From contig NZ_LAXJ01000023.1 in assembly GCF_001441615.1 (NCBI RefSeq), positions 58,101-122,100 of the forward strand: a DNA stretch of 64,000 bases, in the 5' to 3' direction. The stretch comes from Roseovarius atlanticus (GTDB taxonomy: Bacteria; Pseudomonadota; Alphaproteobacteria; Rhodobacterales; Rhodobacteraceae). Under the pieces are notes generated by a model. It had not been told where the DNA came from. It saw nothing but the letters and a program-made list of their open reading frames with translations, and searched no databases. Positions 44,837-53,189 of this stretch are shown here, one piece after another. Position numbers and translations under genes: made by a program. The stretch's first letter is position 1. Each line of letters begins with the position of its first letter.

Positions 44837-46387
44837 CTAGGTAGCAGAGGAAGCGACGCGCCACATGAACCAGGTCGGGATCAGCGCGAGCAGGAATATG
44901 CCGCATACGATAAGGAAGCCGTCCTGGAAGGCCGCGTTCGAGGACTGAATCATCACGGTCCGACCCAGGAAAGATGCCGAGGCGGGCATGAGCTGGGTGT
45001 CGGGCAGTCCCGCAGCGTGCATGAGGCCTGCAACCTCGCGCAAGAGTTCCATCGTCGTGGCGTTGTCGCTGGTCTGGGTCGCGGCAAAGGCATCCGCGTG
45101 CATGATCGTGCGCCGCTCGATAAACACGGTCAGAAGGTTCACCCCGAAGGCGCCGCCAAGTTGCCGGATAAAGTTGGATGCGCCCGAGCCCTGGCCGAGA
45201 AGGTGCGGTGGCAGAACCTTCAGCGCGCCCGACGAAATAGCGGGAAACACGAGACCCAGCCCCACGCGCGAAAGGACCGTCCACCAGGCGAGCGTCCAGA
45301 AGGCCGTATGGACATTTGCGGCCACCATTAGCCAGGAGGATCCGGCAAAGACCGCCATGCCGAGGGCGATCATGATCGGAGCAGGCACCTTGTCGGACAA
45401 TCGTCCCGCGATGGGAAAGACCAGCAGCATCGCAAAGCCCGAGGGCATCAGAAGAAGGCCAGCCTGCGTCGGCGTCATCCCCTGGATCTGCTGCACGAAG
45501 ACCGGAAGCAGATAGGTAGAGCCGAACAGCCCCGCCCCCATGATGAAGGCCACGACCGAGGCCGAGGAGAAGGCGAAATTCGCAAAAAGCCGCATATCGA
45601 GCATCGGCTTGGCAGTATTCATCTCCCAGGCGACGAAGCCGATGGCCGAAGCAACGGAAATCGTGAAACCCGCCAGGATGATGTTGGACTCCCATCCAAG
45701 CCGCTGCGCGTTCGACAGCGTGCTGAGCAGTATGGCCAGAAAGACCGACAGGATCGCCACTCCGACAAAGTCGAAGGCCGGAATCGGTCCGCTTTCTTCG
45801 CGGCTGGGCAGGAACAGGTTTGACATCAGAATGGCGAGGCCGGCGAAGGGCAGGCCCAGGTAGAAGACGAAGCGCCAATCGAAAGCGTCCATGAGCAAGC
45901 CGCCAATCCAGGGTCCCAGAGCCGGAGCCAGGACGACGCCAACGCCATAGATCCCCATGGCGGCGCCGCGTTTATCGGGCGGAAAGACCTTGAACAGCAT
46001 GATCATGGCCAGAGGCTGGACGATGCCTGCCGCCGCCCCCTGCACCACGCGGGCCAGTGTCAGCATGGTCTCGTTCGGCGCAAGGCCCCCAAGGACCGAA
46101 CCCGCAAGAAACACGCTCATCGCGGCGTTCATCGTCAGCCGCGTCCCGAAGGCGCGGTTGGTCCAGTCGGCTAGCAGCATCGTGGCGGTCATGGCTGCCA
46201 GAAAGCCAGTCGAGATCCATTGTGCTTGCACCGCGCTCATGCCGAAAGCGCCCATCACCGCCGGGATGGCGACGTTGACGATCGTTGTGGACAGAACGAC
46301 CGAAATGGTCGCGACCATGATCGTGCCGGTTGCGAGCCACTTGTAGGCGGGGCCGTAACGCTCGAAATACCGGTCAATCTGTGACAT
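44837..46387 (-). CDS. emrB: DHA2-family MFS multidrug efflux protein (EmrB-like)
   Basis: A 516-residue transporter with 14 predicted helices. MFS motif regions: STTIVNVAIPAVMGAFGMS near residue 33, LARVVQGAAAGIVQPLAMIML near 110 (motif C-type), and GIYGVGVVLAPALGPWIGGLL near 145. The DHA2/EmrB family exports drugs and hydrophobic toxins through a membrane-fusion partner. It overlaps the EmrA gene by 14 bp in the order marR, emrA, emrB. Ends in TAG. Apparently intact. Confidence 0.93.
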   Translation of the reverse strand: MSQIDRYFERYGPAYKWLATGTIMVATISVVLSTTIVNVAIPAVMGAFGMSAVQAQWISTGFLAAMTATMLLADWTNRAFGTRLTMNAAMSVFLAGSVLGGLAPNETMLTLARVVQGAAAGIVQPLAMIMLFKVFPPDKRGAAMGIYGVGVVLAPALGPWIGGLLMDAFDWRFVFYLGLPFAGLAILMSNLFLPSREESGPIPAFDFVGVAILSVFLAILLSTLSNAQRLGWESNIILAGFTISVASAIGFVAWEMNTAKPMLDMRLFANFAFSSASVVAFIMGAGLFGSTYLLPVFVQQIQGMTPTQAGLLLMPSGFAMLLVFPIAGRLSDKVPAPIMIALGMAVFAGSSWLMVAANVHTAFWTLAWWTVLSRVGLGLVFPAISSGALKVLPPHLLGQGSGASNFIRQLGGAFGVNLLTVFIERRTIMHADAFAATQTSDNATTMELLREVAGLMHAAGLPDTQLMPASASFLGRTVMIQSSNAAFQDGFLIVCGIFLLALIPTWFMWRVASSAT

Positions 46388-47531
46388 CGATATAGACCTC
46401 GACCATCATTCCGGGCCTGAGTTCTGTACCGGCGGCGTCGATCGACACACGGATCGGCAGACGCTGGGCCACTTTGGTGAAATTGCCCGAGGGGTTGGGG
46501 CTGGGCAGAAGCGCAAGCTGGCTGGTGGCCACCCCGCCCATCCCGATCACCTCGCCCTCGAAGGTCCGGCCCGGAAAGGCGTCGACGGTGATGCTTGCCC
46601 GCGACCCGACGTGAATTCTGCCGAAGTCGGTCTCCTTGACATTTGCGTCGATCCAGACGTCATCCGGCGCGTGATACATCGCGATGCGCGTGCCCGGTGT
46701 CACATATTCGCCGACATCGACAAAGGTCCCATCAACGATGCCGTCGAACTGGGCCGTGATCGTGCGGTGCGCGAGGTTGATTTCCTTCAGGCTGCGGTCG
46801 GCCTCGATTCCGGCACGTCCGGCCAGAACGGACGCAATCTGGGAGTCCAGCACATTCATCTGCTCGCCGTCGGCCTCGACGATCGCCAGACTGGCGCGCG
46901 CGTTTTCGATTTCCGCGAAAGCAGCACGCTCCTGCTGGGCGGCGGTGTCCAGTGCCGCCTGGGACTCGTCGAGGGCTTGTTGCGACGTGATGTTCTGCTC
47001 GGCAAGCTTGATCGCCCTCTCGTGACGGGTCCGGGCGTTCGTCAATACGGCGAGCGATGCCTCATGGTTTGCATCTGCGGCAGCTATCCCGGCCAGGGCC
47101 GCGTCCCGCCGGGCAGAGATCTGCTTTTCTAGCAGCACCTTGCGTGCCCGAAGCTCGGCCAGCTGCGCATCGGTTGCGGCAAGTCTCGACAGGACGGCAT
47201 CGAGCTGCGGCTGCGCAGATGTGCGGTCGATTGCGGCGACAAGATCGCCTTTTGCGACAGTGTCCCCCACCAGAACCGGCATCGCCGTCACCCGTCCGGC
47301 GACCTCGCTGGATACGGTGACGACCTTGGCCGCGATCCGGGCATCGTTGATATGCACCTGGGTGAACCGCGCGGCCAGCCACGGGGCGGCCAGCCAGACG
47401 GCAACGGCAACCAGCGCGCCGATCACGATCAGCCTGGTCCATCTTGTGCGGCTGCGCTTGGGCGGGGGCGGCGGCGGTTTGTCTGCGGAAGCCCCGTCCA
47501 CAACGGATGCCCCCGCCTTTATGTCATCCAT
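46374..47531 (-). CDS. emrA: Membrane-fusion protein (HlyD/EmrA family)
   Basis: About 385 residues. A short cytoplasmic N terminus with PPPPPKRSRTR is followed by one transmembrane helix (LIVIGALVAVAVWLAAPWLAA). The lipoyl half GRVTAMPVLVGDTVAKGDLVAAI, a long coiled coil (about residues 100-210, QLAELRARKVLLEKQISARR), and the beta-barrel half (FDGIVDGTFVDVGEYVTPGT; LLPSPNPSGNFTKVAQRLPI) complete it. Start at ATG 47531 (MDDIKAG) or GTG 47540. It bridges EmrB to an outer-membrane channel. Co-transcribed with emrB and marR. Confidence 0.92.
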   Translation of the reverse strand: MDDIKAGASVVDGASADKPPPPPPKRSRTRWTRLIVIGALVAVAVWLAAPWLAARFTQVHINDARIAAKVVTVSSEVAGRVTAMPVLVGDTVAKGDLVAAIDRTSAQPQLDAVLSRLAATDAQLAELRARKVLLEKQISARRDAALAGIAAADANHEASLAVLTNARTRHERAIKLAEQNITSQQALDESQAALDTAAQQERAAFAEIENARASLAIVEADGEQMNVLDSQIASVLAGRAGIEADRSLKEINLAHRTITAQFDGIVDGTFVDVGEYVTPGTRIAMYHAPDDVWIDANVKETDFGRIHVGSRASITVDAFPGRTFEGEVIGMGGVATSQLALLPSPNPSGNFTKVAQRLPIRVSIDAAGTELRPGMMVEVYIDVTD

Positions 47532-47988
47532 TTTGACCACTGCTCAAAATCTCCAATCTGTCCGCGATGCGGCTCAGTACTTTTGTTGCGATATGCAATT
47601 CTTGCCGGGAAATTCCTTCGAGAATTTTTGCTCGGCTGGCCGCCGAAATATCTTCCATTCTGACGATCAAAGGGCTCGCAGCCTCGGTCAGGTGGAGCGT
47701 CTTGGCCCGCCTGTCACTGGCCGAAGGTCGGCGTTCGACCAAACCTGCGCCTTCAAGCCCGTCCAGCAGGCGGACCAGCGTCGCCGCTTCGATCCCCAGG
47801 GTGCGCGCCAGTTCGACCTGCGTCACCTCTTCGTTGCGCGATAGTTCGAACAGGACGCTCCACCTTGCCTGAGACAGGTCGAGATCGCGAAACCGGAGGT
47901 CAAGATACCGCCTCCACAAGCGTGCTGCCGCCGCCATGGAACGTGCGAAAGCCTCCAGAGGCTCGGTCTTGTCGGAATCGGACTGCAT
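47524..47988 (-). CDS. MarR-family transcriptional regulator
   Basis: A 154-residue MarR-type regulator: RDLDLSQARWSVLFELSRNEEVTQVELARTLGIEAATLVRLLDGLEGAGLVERRPSASDRRAKTLHLT forms the winged helix (residues 32-100, DxR wing visible). It probably represses its own operon with emrAB, responding to phenolic or drug-like ligands. Its stop overlaps the emrA start. The divergent gap 47989-48084 holds palindrome-like sites. Confidence 0.92.
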   Translation of the reverse strand: MQSDSDKTEPLEAFARSMAAAARLWRRYLDLRFRDLDLSQARWSVLFELSRNEEVTQVELARTLGIEAATLVRLLDGLEGAGLVERRPSASDRRAKTLHLTEAASPLIVRMEDISAASRAKILEGISRQELHIATKVLSRIADRLEILSSGQNG

Positions 47989-48018
47989 CGTTTTAGCTTT
48001 TCGTTAGCTTGCCAATAG

Positions 48019-48059
48019 TTGTAAGTACAATTATTATGATGTCACTTATCTTGCAAGTG
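48019..48059. promoter_or_regulatory. Palindromic sites in the marR/usp divergent gap
   Basis: TTGTAAGTACAA (48019-48030; 5-bp arms) and CACTT(N7)AAGTG (48043-48059) lie in the 96-bp gap between the divergent marR and universal stress protein genes. Either could be the MarR operator. Assignment is by position only. Confidence 0.35.
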
Positions 48060-48084
48060 CTATTCCTGCCCCGGAGACCTGCCG

Positions 48085-48543
48085 ATGTACGCCAAGATCC
48101 TGCTATGTTACGACGGCTCGCGCGAAGGGCGACTGGCACTGCGCGAGGGAGCGCGGCTGGCGCAGATCACAGGTGCTGATGTGATCCTTCTGGCGGTGGT
48201 CGAGACGGGCGCAGCCAATGCGCTGGCGCAGGGTGCAGATGCGGGCGCGCTGGCCCACCAGCAAGCCGATTTCGAGGAGATCCTCGACGAAGGCCATCAA
48301 AGACTTTCCGCCTTGGGGCTGGCACCCAAGGTCCGCATGGAGTTTGGCGATCCCGTCGCGAAAATTACCCAAATTGCGACCGAAATCGGGGCCGATGTGG
48401 TCGTCGTCGGACATCACCAGCAAGGCATCTGGACGCGCTGGATGAGCCGGTCGGTCGCGGCCGGGTTGGGGGACTCGCTAAAATGTAGCCTTCTTCTCGC
48501 ACAAAAACTCGTTGAGGATTCAGAGCTTTTCGGCAACGACTGA
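48085..48543 (+). CDS. Universal stress protein (UspA family)
   Basis: A 152-residue UspA-fold protein. It starts MYAKILLCYDGSREGRLALREGARLAQ, and the ATP-binding-type end is VVVVGHHQQGIWTRWMSRSVAAGLGDSLKCSLLLAQ, a variant of the G2xG9xGS motif. Divergent from the marR-emrAB operon and probably sharing its control region. Role in stress survival is inferred from the family. Confidence 0.88.
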   Translation: MYAKILLCYDGSREGRLALREGARLAQITGADVILLAVVETGAANALAQGADAGALAHQQADFEEILDEGHQRLSALGLAPKVRMEFGDPVAKITQIATEIGADVVVVGHHQQGIWTRWMSRSVAAGLGDSLKCSLLLAQKLVEDSELFGND

Positions 48544-48574
48544 AGAGGTATGGCCAGGAAGCGGCTACGCCGTG

Positions 48575-49678
48575 TTACCGCAGGAAGCTGCGGAATCGTC
48601 GCAAGGCAAAGGCGAACATCGCCAATCCGATCACCACCAGCGCCAGCAGTTGCGGCCAGACCACCGCCAGCCCCGCGCCACGAAACAGGACCGCCTGCGC
48701 AAGCGCGATGAAATGGGTGTTGGGCGCCGCCAGCATGACGTATTGCACCACCTCTGGCATTGATTCCCGCAGGGTCATCCCACCCGACAGGATTTCCAGC
48801 GGCAGCAGCACCAGAAGCAGTAGCATGGCGAATTGCGGCATCGAACCCGAGATCGTTGCCAGGAGAATTCCCAGCGACGTGGTGGCGAACAGGTGCAGAG
48901 CCGCGCCCACCAGGAACAGCGTCACTGATCCTGCCACCGGCACTCTCAGAACCACCTGCACCATGAAGGTCAGCGACGGCCCTGCCGCCACCAGCACCAC
49001 GCCGCCCATGCTGAGCACCTTGCTGGTCATGATCTCGACCGCGCTGACCGGCATGACCAGCAGGTGCTCGAACGTGCCATGCTCACGCTCCCGGATCAGC
49101 GCGGCCCCCGACAGGATGATCGACAACATGGTCACGGCGCTGATCATCGCCGTCAGAGCGCCGAACCAGCCCGGTTCCATTGCCGGATTGAAACGGGCGC
49201 GCAACGCAAGATCGACCGGCGCCACGGCCTCCTGCCCGGTCCAGCCGGCGATATCCTGATCGACGATCGCCTGGACATAGCCCGCGCCGGTAAAGGCCTG
49301 ACTGATCCGTGTCGCATCGACGTTGAGCTGCAACTCGGGGCGTGCGCCCGCCACGAGGTCTCTCTAGAAATCTGGTGGAGTGACCAGCGAGAACGTATCC
49401 ATGCCGACATCCATGCGCGCATCCATCTCGGCCATGTCGATCTGATCGGGTGTCACGAAATAGGGCGGCAGGAACGCATCCGCAATCCGCCGGGACAGGG
49501 GCGAGGCATCCTCATCCACGATGCCGATCTTGGCGCGGTTCAGCGGCTCGGGCATCGCGGTGGCGTGGGAGTAGATGTCAAGGGTGAAGGCATAGAACAC
49601 CAGCGCCAGCAGGAGCGGATCGCGCAACAGCCCGCGAAGCTCTTTGACCGCAAGGGAGAGCACATGCCGGGGTCGCAT
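48575..49678 (-). pseudogene. ABC-2 type permease (YhhJ-like), interrupted by a single in-frame TAG
   Basis: One reading frame from ATG 49678 (MRPRHVLSLAVKELRGLLRD) to 48575, broken only by TAG at 49364-49366 between TPPDF and RDLVAGARPELQL, where the family has Gln (CAG). The periplasmic domain and the six-helix ABC-2 membrane domain (LIREREHGTFEHLLVMPVSAVEIMTSKVL; SMPQFAMLLLLVLLPLEILSGG) are otherwise intact over about 367 residues. YhhJ/RbbA-type permeases partner an ABC ATPase, whose gene is lost here except perhaps for the last codons before 49682. A simple nonsense mutation is the likeliest explanation. Confidence 0.85.
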
Positions 49679-49681
49679 CGC

Positions 49682-50086
49682 TCAGGCCTCCTGCTTGCGC
49701 ACGAATAACGCCCCGAGCGTAACCACGGCACTTCTCGGGTTCCTGTCCCTCTCGGGGATGTTGATGAAGAACGCGATTGTTCTGGTCGAAGAGATCGACC
49801 AACAGCGCGCCGATGGAGTGCCCGAATCTAAAGCAATCGTTGATGGCTCGGTCAGCCGTTTGCGCTGTTCTTCCGGATCAAAACGCCGAAGAAAGACGGC
49901 GCTCCTGCAGGTGCCACAGCACCGACCTGAGCTCCGACCCTTGGGCGGCACCCACGCGCGCCGTCAACCTGTGGCGCGCGCATTGTCCCACAAGACGACA
50001 GAGCGCGAACGGTCCGTGTGTCTCGCCTTATGTCAGGCCGGAACCCGATGAAGCCTCAATGTCCCTCATCTCAGCGCGACGCCCGG
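49682..50086 (+). other. Mosaic of gene scraps, including an RND efflux fragment
   Basis: On the plus strand about 49726-49857 encodes ALLGFLSLSGMLMKNAIVLV, then EEIDQQRADGVPESKAIVDG, part of the fourth to sixth helices of an RND efflux pump. It has no start or end. On the minus strand 49682-49727 may be the last codons of the gene upstream of the ABC-2 permease (VVTLGALFVRKQEA). 49858-50086 holds nothing I recognise. The junctions show that DNA has been deleted here. Confidence 0.6.
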
Positions 50087-50103
50087 TCAGCTTCGTTGAC
50101 TGG

Positions 50104-50222
50104 GGCGACCGCCTGGCGCAGACAGCCAAAGCATTCTGCGTGATCTTGGTTTTAACGATGAGCGGATCACTGCCCTGTGTGAGGCTGGGCTCGTAAGATT
50201 GGAAGGAGGGGGGTCGCTATGA
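50104..50222 (+). pseudogene. CaiB/BaiF-type CoA-transferase, C-terminal scrap
   Basis: Reads PPGADSQSILRDLGFNDERI, TALCEAGLV, the typical end of class III CoA-transferases (GxDxxxILxxLGxxxxxIxxLxxxGxV). It stops at TGA overlapping the acyl-CoA dehydrogenase start (ATGA), as in an operon. The rest of the gene is gone. The intact operon probably began with a CoA-transferase. Confidence 0.5.
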
Positions 50223-51394
50223 CATTTCGATTGACCGCTGACCAACGAGGGATTCGCGACCAGATTCTGCGAATTTGCGCAACGTTCGACGACGACTACT
50301 GGTTGGACCGGGATCGTAACGGTGGTTTTCCCCATGATCTGCACAGGGCAATGGCCGAGGGCGGCTGGCTAGGTATCGCCATGCCAGAAGCTGTCGGCGG
50401 CGCGGGTCTGGGGATCACCGAGGCAACCATTCTGATGCAGGCAATTGCCGAGTCGGGGGCCGGCGCGAGCGGAGCCTCGGCCATCCACATGAACATATTT
50501 GGGCTAAACCCGGTGGTGAAATTTGGAACGGACGAGCAGCGCGCGCGCATGCTTGGCCCTCTGATCGCGGGTGACGAAAAGGCGTGTTTCGCCGTGACCG
50601 AACCGACGACGGGGCTGGATACCACAAGGCTGAAGACCATGGCGGCGCGGCAGGGGGAAAGATATGTCGTGCACGGCCAGAAAGTCTGGATTTCTACCGC
50701 GCAGGTGGCGGACAAGATGTTGCTTCTGGCCAGAACAACGCGGCGAGAGGATGTGAGCAGCCCGACCGAAGGGCTGAGCGTGTTCTATACAGATCTCGAC
50801 CGAAATTTCGTCGATGTGCGAGAGATAGAATAGATCGGTCGAAAGGCTGTCGATTCGAACGAAGTTTTCATCGATGGGTTGCCGATTCCGTTTGAGGACC
50901 TGATCGGGGAGGAGGGCAAAGGCTTTAGGCAAATTCTGCACGGGTTGAATCCCGAACGCATCCTGGTGGCCGGAGAATGCATCGGTATTGCGCGCAACGC
51001 ACTGGCGCGAGCGGCGCATTATGCAAACGAACGTGTGATTCTTGACCGCCCAATCGGCCAAAATCAGGGTGTTCAGCATCCGCTCGCCAAAGCTTGGGCG
51101 CGGGTGGAATCTGCCAATCTCATGGTGATGCACGCTGCAGCCCTCTAGGATGAGGGAGAACCCTGCGGCGTCGAGGCGAACGCCGCCAAGCTTTTGGCCG
51201 CCGACGCCGCGGTCGAGGCGACCGAAGCCGCGCAAATTACATTTGGCGAATTCGGATACGCCAAGGAATATCACGTGGAGCGACTGGCACGGGAGGCTCT
51301 GCTGTTCCGCATCGTGCCGGTGACACCGCAGATGCTTTTGTCGTTCATAGCAAAAAAGCCCTTGGACTTCCAAAGTCTTACTGATCGGAGATAA
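50219..51394 (+). pseudogene. Acyl-CoA dehydrogenase with two in-frame TAG codons
   Basis: One continuous frame of about 391 codons: MTFRLTADQRGIRDQILRIC, GGWLGIAMPEAVGGAGLGIT, CFAVTEPTTGLDTTRLKTMA, VWISTAQVADKMLLLARTT, DSNEVFIDGLPIPFEDLIGE, HGLNPERILVAGECIGIAR, RPIGQNQGVQHPLAKAWARV and a normal C terminus. TAG at 50831-50833 replaces the Lys before IGRKAVDS; TAG at 51146-51148 replaces a Tyr before DEGEPCGVEAN. Both are one base from the expected codons. A good ribosome-binding site (GGAAGGAGG) precedes the ATG. The flavoenzyme would pass electrons to the EtfBA encoded downstream. As read, it is inactive. Confidence 0.88.
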
Positions 51395-51432
51395 CGGGTG
51401 GGGCTGGTGGGAAAAGATGTCTTGACCATTTT

Positions 51433-51448
51433 TCTAACACACGTTAGA
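51433..51448. promoter_or_regulatory. Palindrome upstream of the SDR/Liv operon, probable TetR-type operator
   Basis: TCTAAC (51433-51438) and GTTAGA (51443-51448) with spacer ACAC form a 16-bp inverted repeat, 42 bp before the SDR start. The CTAACNNNNGTTAG shape is typical of operators of TetR-family regulators of acyl-CoA metabolism. No regulator gene adjoins; the TetR at 32609 is one candidate. Confidence 0.5.
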
Positions 51449-51489
51449 TTATTGGCAAATGCCCCTAATGGGGAATGGGAGGAGGCGTC

Positions 51490-52344
51490 ATGCTTAAGAC
51501 GCAGTTCGGGTCTTCGATGGAGGACCTGTCGAAACGTGTAACCGTTTACGCGAGCGATTTATTCAGCGGTAAAACCGTTGTGGTGACCGGCGCTGGAGGC
51601 GGATTGGGGCTGGCAATTGCGACTCTGTTCGCGAGGCTTGGAGCCAATCTGGCGATCAATGGACGCAACGAAGAGAAGCTGGCTTTGGCCAGGGAGTTCC
51701 TCGAAAGGTTCGGGGGCGGAGTTTTCGCTGTGCCTATGACCATCCGGGAGCCTGAGCAGGTCGAGGATTTTGTCGCCAAGACGAACCAGGAGTTCGGGGC
51801 GATTGACGTATTGGTGAACAATGCTGGGGGTCAGTTTCCGCAAGCCGCGTTGGAGTTTAGTCCAAAGGGCTGGAATGCGGTCATCGATACCAACCTCAAC
51901 GGCACTTGGTGGATGATGCAATCCACGGCGCGCCACTGGGTTGCCAACAAGCAATCGGGCTCCATCGTCAACATCGTGGCCGATATTTGGCGCGGCATGC
52001 CCGGCATCGCGCATACGTGTGCGGCCCGGGCAGGGGTAGTTTACCTGTCCAAATCGGTTGCGGTGGAGTGGGCCCCGCACGATATCCGAGTGAACTGCGT
52101 GGCGCCGGGTTGCTGCGAAAGCAACGGTTTCGGGAACTATTCCGAGGAGGGCGCGGCAACCTTTCAGGACGCCAACCCGATGCGGCACGCCGGCGACGAA
52201 TGGGATGTCGCAGAAGGTGTGGTATACATGGCGGCCAGTTCCGGGAAATTCGTGACCGGGGAAGTTCTGAACATCGACGGCGGGCAACAGATGTGGGGGG
52301 ACCCCTGGCCGACAGGACGACCGGACTACTTCCGGATTTCCTGA
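51490..52344 (+). CDS. SDR-family oxidoreductase (enoyl-/dienoyl-CoA reductase-like)
   Basis: A 284-residue SDR. TGAGGGLGLAIATLFARLGA at about residue 34, NNAGGQFPQAALEFSPKGWN near 110, IVNIVADIWRGMPGIAHTCAARAGVVYLSKSVAVEW near 160, C-terminal VTGEVLNIDGGQQMWG. The catalytic Tyr of YxxxK is absent (HTCAARAG), as in peroxisomal trans-2-enoyl-CoA reductase and related SDRs; reduction of an enoyl- or dienoyl-CoA is therefore plausible. Start at ATG 51490 after GGGAGGAGG. First gene of the plus-strand Liv operon. Confidence 0.88.
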   Translation: MLKTQFGSSMEDLSKRVTVYASDLFSGKTVVVTGAGGGLGLAIATLFARLGANLAINGRNEEKLALAREFLERFGGGVFAVPMTIREPEQVEDFVAKTNQEFGAIDVLVNNAGGQFPQAALEFSPKGWNAVIDTNLNGTWWMMQSTARHWVANKQSGSIVNIVADIWRGMPGIAHTCAARAGVVYLSKSVAVEWAPHDIRVNCVAPGCCESNGFGNYSEEGAATFQDANPMRHAGDEWDVAEGVVYMAASSGKFVTGEVLNIDGGQQMWGDPWPTGRPDYFRIS

Positions 52345-52382
52345 CAAAAGCGACGAACCTAGCGGGGGACAACAGGATCCAG

Positions 52383-53189
52383 ATGACGACGCAAAGAACA
52401 ACAGATGTCGGTACCGGTGATGGGGCAATACTGGAGTGCCGCGGGATTGAACGGCGGTTTGGCGGTATCGTCGCTGTCACAGGTGTGGATCTCGTCATTC
52501 AACCTAAGGAAATCTTCGGCCTTGTCGGTCCCAATGGCAGCGGCAAGACGACGCTTACCAATGCGATCACCGGGTTCTACCCTCCGAATGTCGGCACTGT
52601 CCGGCTGGCGGGAAATGAAATCACGGGCACGGCGCCGCACAAGGTTGCAAAGCTCGGGGTCGCCCGAACCTTTCAGAACCTCGCCCTGTTCAACGGGATG
52701 AGCGTTCTGAACAACATCCTCCTCGGGCGGCACATCCACATGAAACCGGGCGTTCTGCGCACGGCGCTTTATTGGTGGGCCGCGCAGCGCGAAGAACTCG
52801 AGAACCGCAAGATCGTCGAAGAGATGATCGAGTTTCTACAGCTTGAGAGCATCCGGCACGAGATGGTCGATGGGCTTCCGATCGGGCTGAAAAAGCGGGT
52901 CGAACTTGCGCGCGCGCTGGTTGCAGAACCGAAGATGCTGATTCTCGATGAGCCTATGGCGGGCATGAACCAAGAAGAAAAGGGGTATATGTCCCGCTTC
53001 ATTCTGGACGCGCGGGCCGAACGCGGCGTCAGCGTCCTTCTGATCGAGCACCACATGGATGTCATCATCGGCATTTGCGACCGCATGCTAGCACTGAACT
53101 ACGGCGAAATGATCGCCAGCGGCGTTCCGAAGGAAGTCGTAAGGGATCCCAGGGTGATCGAAGCATACGTTGGAGGGTCGCATGGCTGA
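52383..53189 (+). CDS. livG: Liv-type ABC transporter ATPase LivG (second system)
   Basis: A 268-residue ABC ATPase: LVGPNGSGKTTLTNAITGFYPP (Walker A), LGVARTFQNLALFNGMSVLNNILLG, DGLPIGLKKRVELARALVAEPKMLILDEPMAGMNQEE (signature and Walker B), and LIEHHMDVIIGICDRMLALNYGE. Start at ATG 52383 (MTTQRTTD). The stop overlaps the ligase gene by 8 bp. Paired with LivF at 57073. Confidence 0.94.
   Translation: MTTQRTTDVGTGDGAILECRGIERRFGGIVAVTGVDLVIQPKEIFGLVGPNGSGKTTLTNAITGFYPPNVGTVRLAGNEITGTAPHKVAKLGVARTFQNLALFNGMSVLNNILLGRHIHMKPGVLRTALYWWAAQREELENRKIVEEMIEFLQLESIRHEMVDGLPIGLKKRVELARALVAEPKMLILDEPMAGMNQEEKGYMSRFILDARAERGVSVLLIEHHMDVIIGICDRMLALNYGEMIASGVPKEVVRDPRVIEAYVGGSHG

Noticed and set aside
42404..51394. 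Reassignment or efficient suppression of TAG (for example pyrrolysine-like decoding)
   Set aside because: The interrupted positions correspond to different residues (Lys, Tyr, Gln), and apparently intact genes in the window end in TAG (SDR at 38898, EmrB at 44837, hydratase ending at 62155). Many affected genes are transposon debris. Pseudogene decay fits better.
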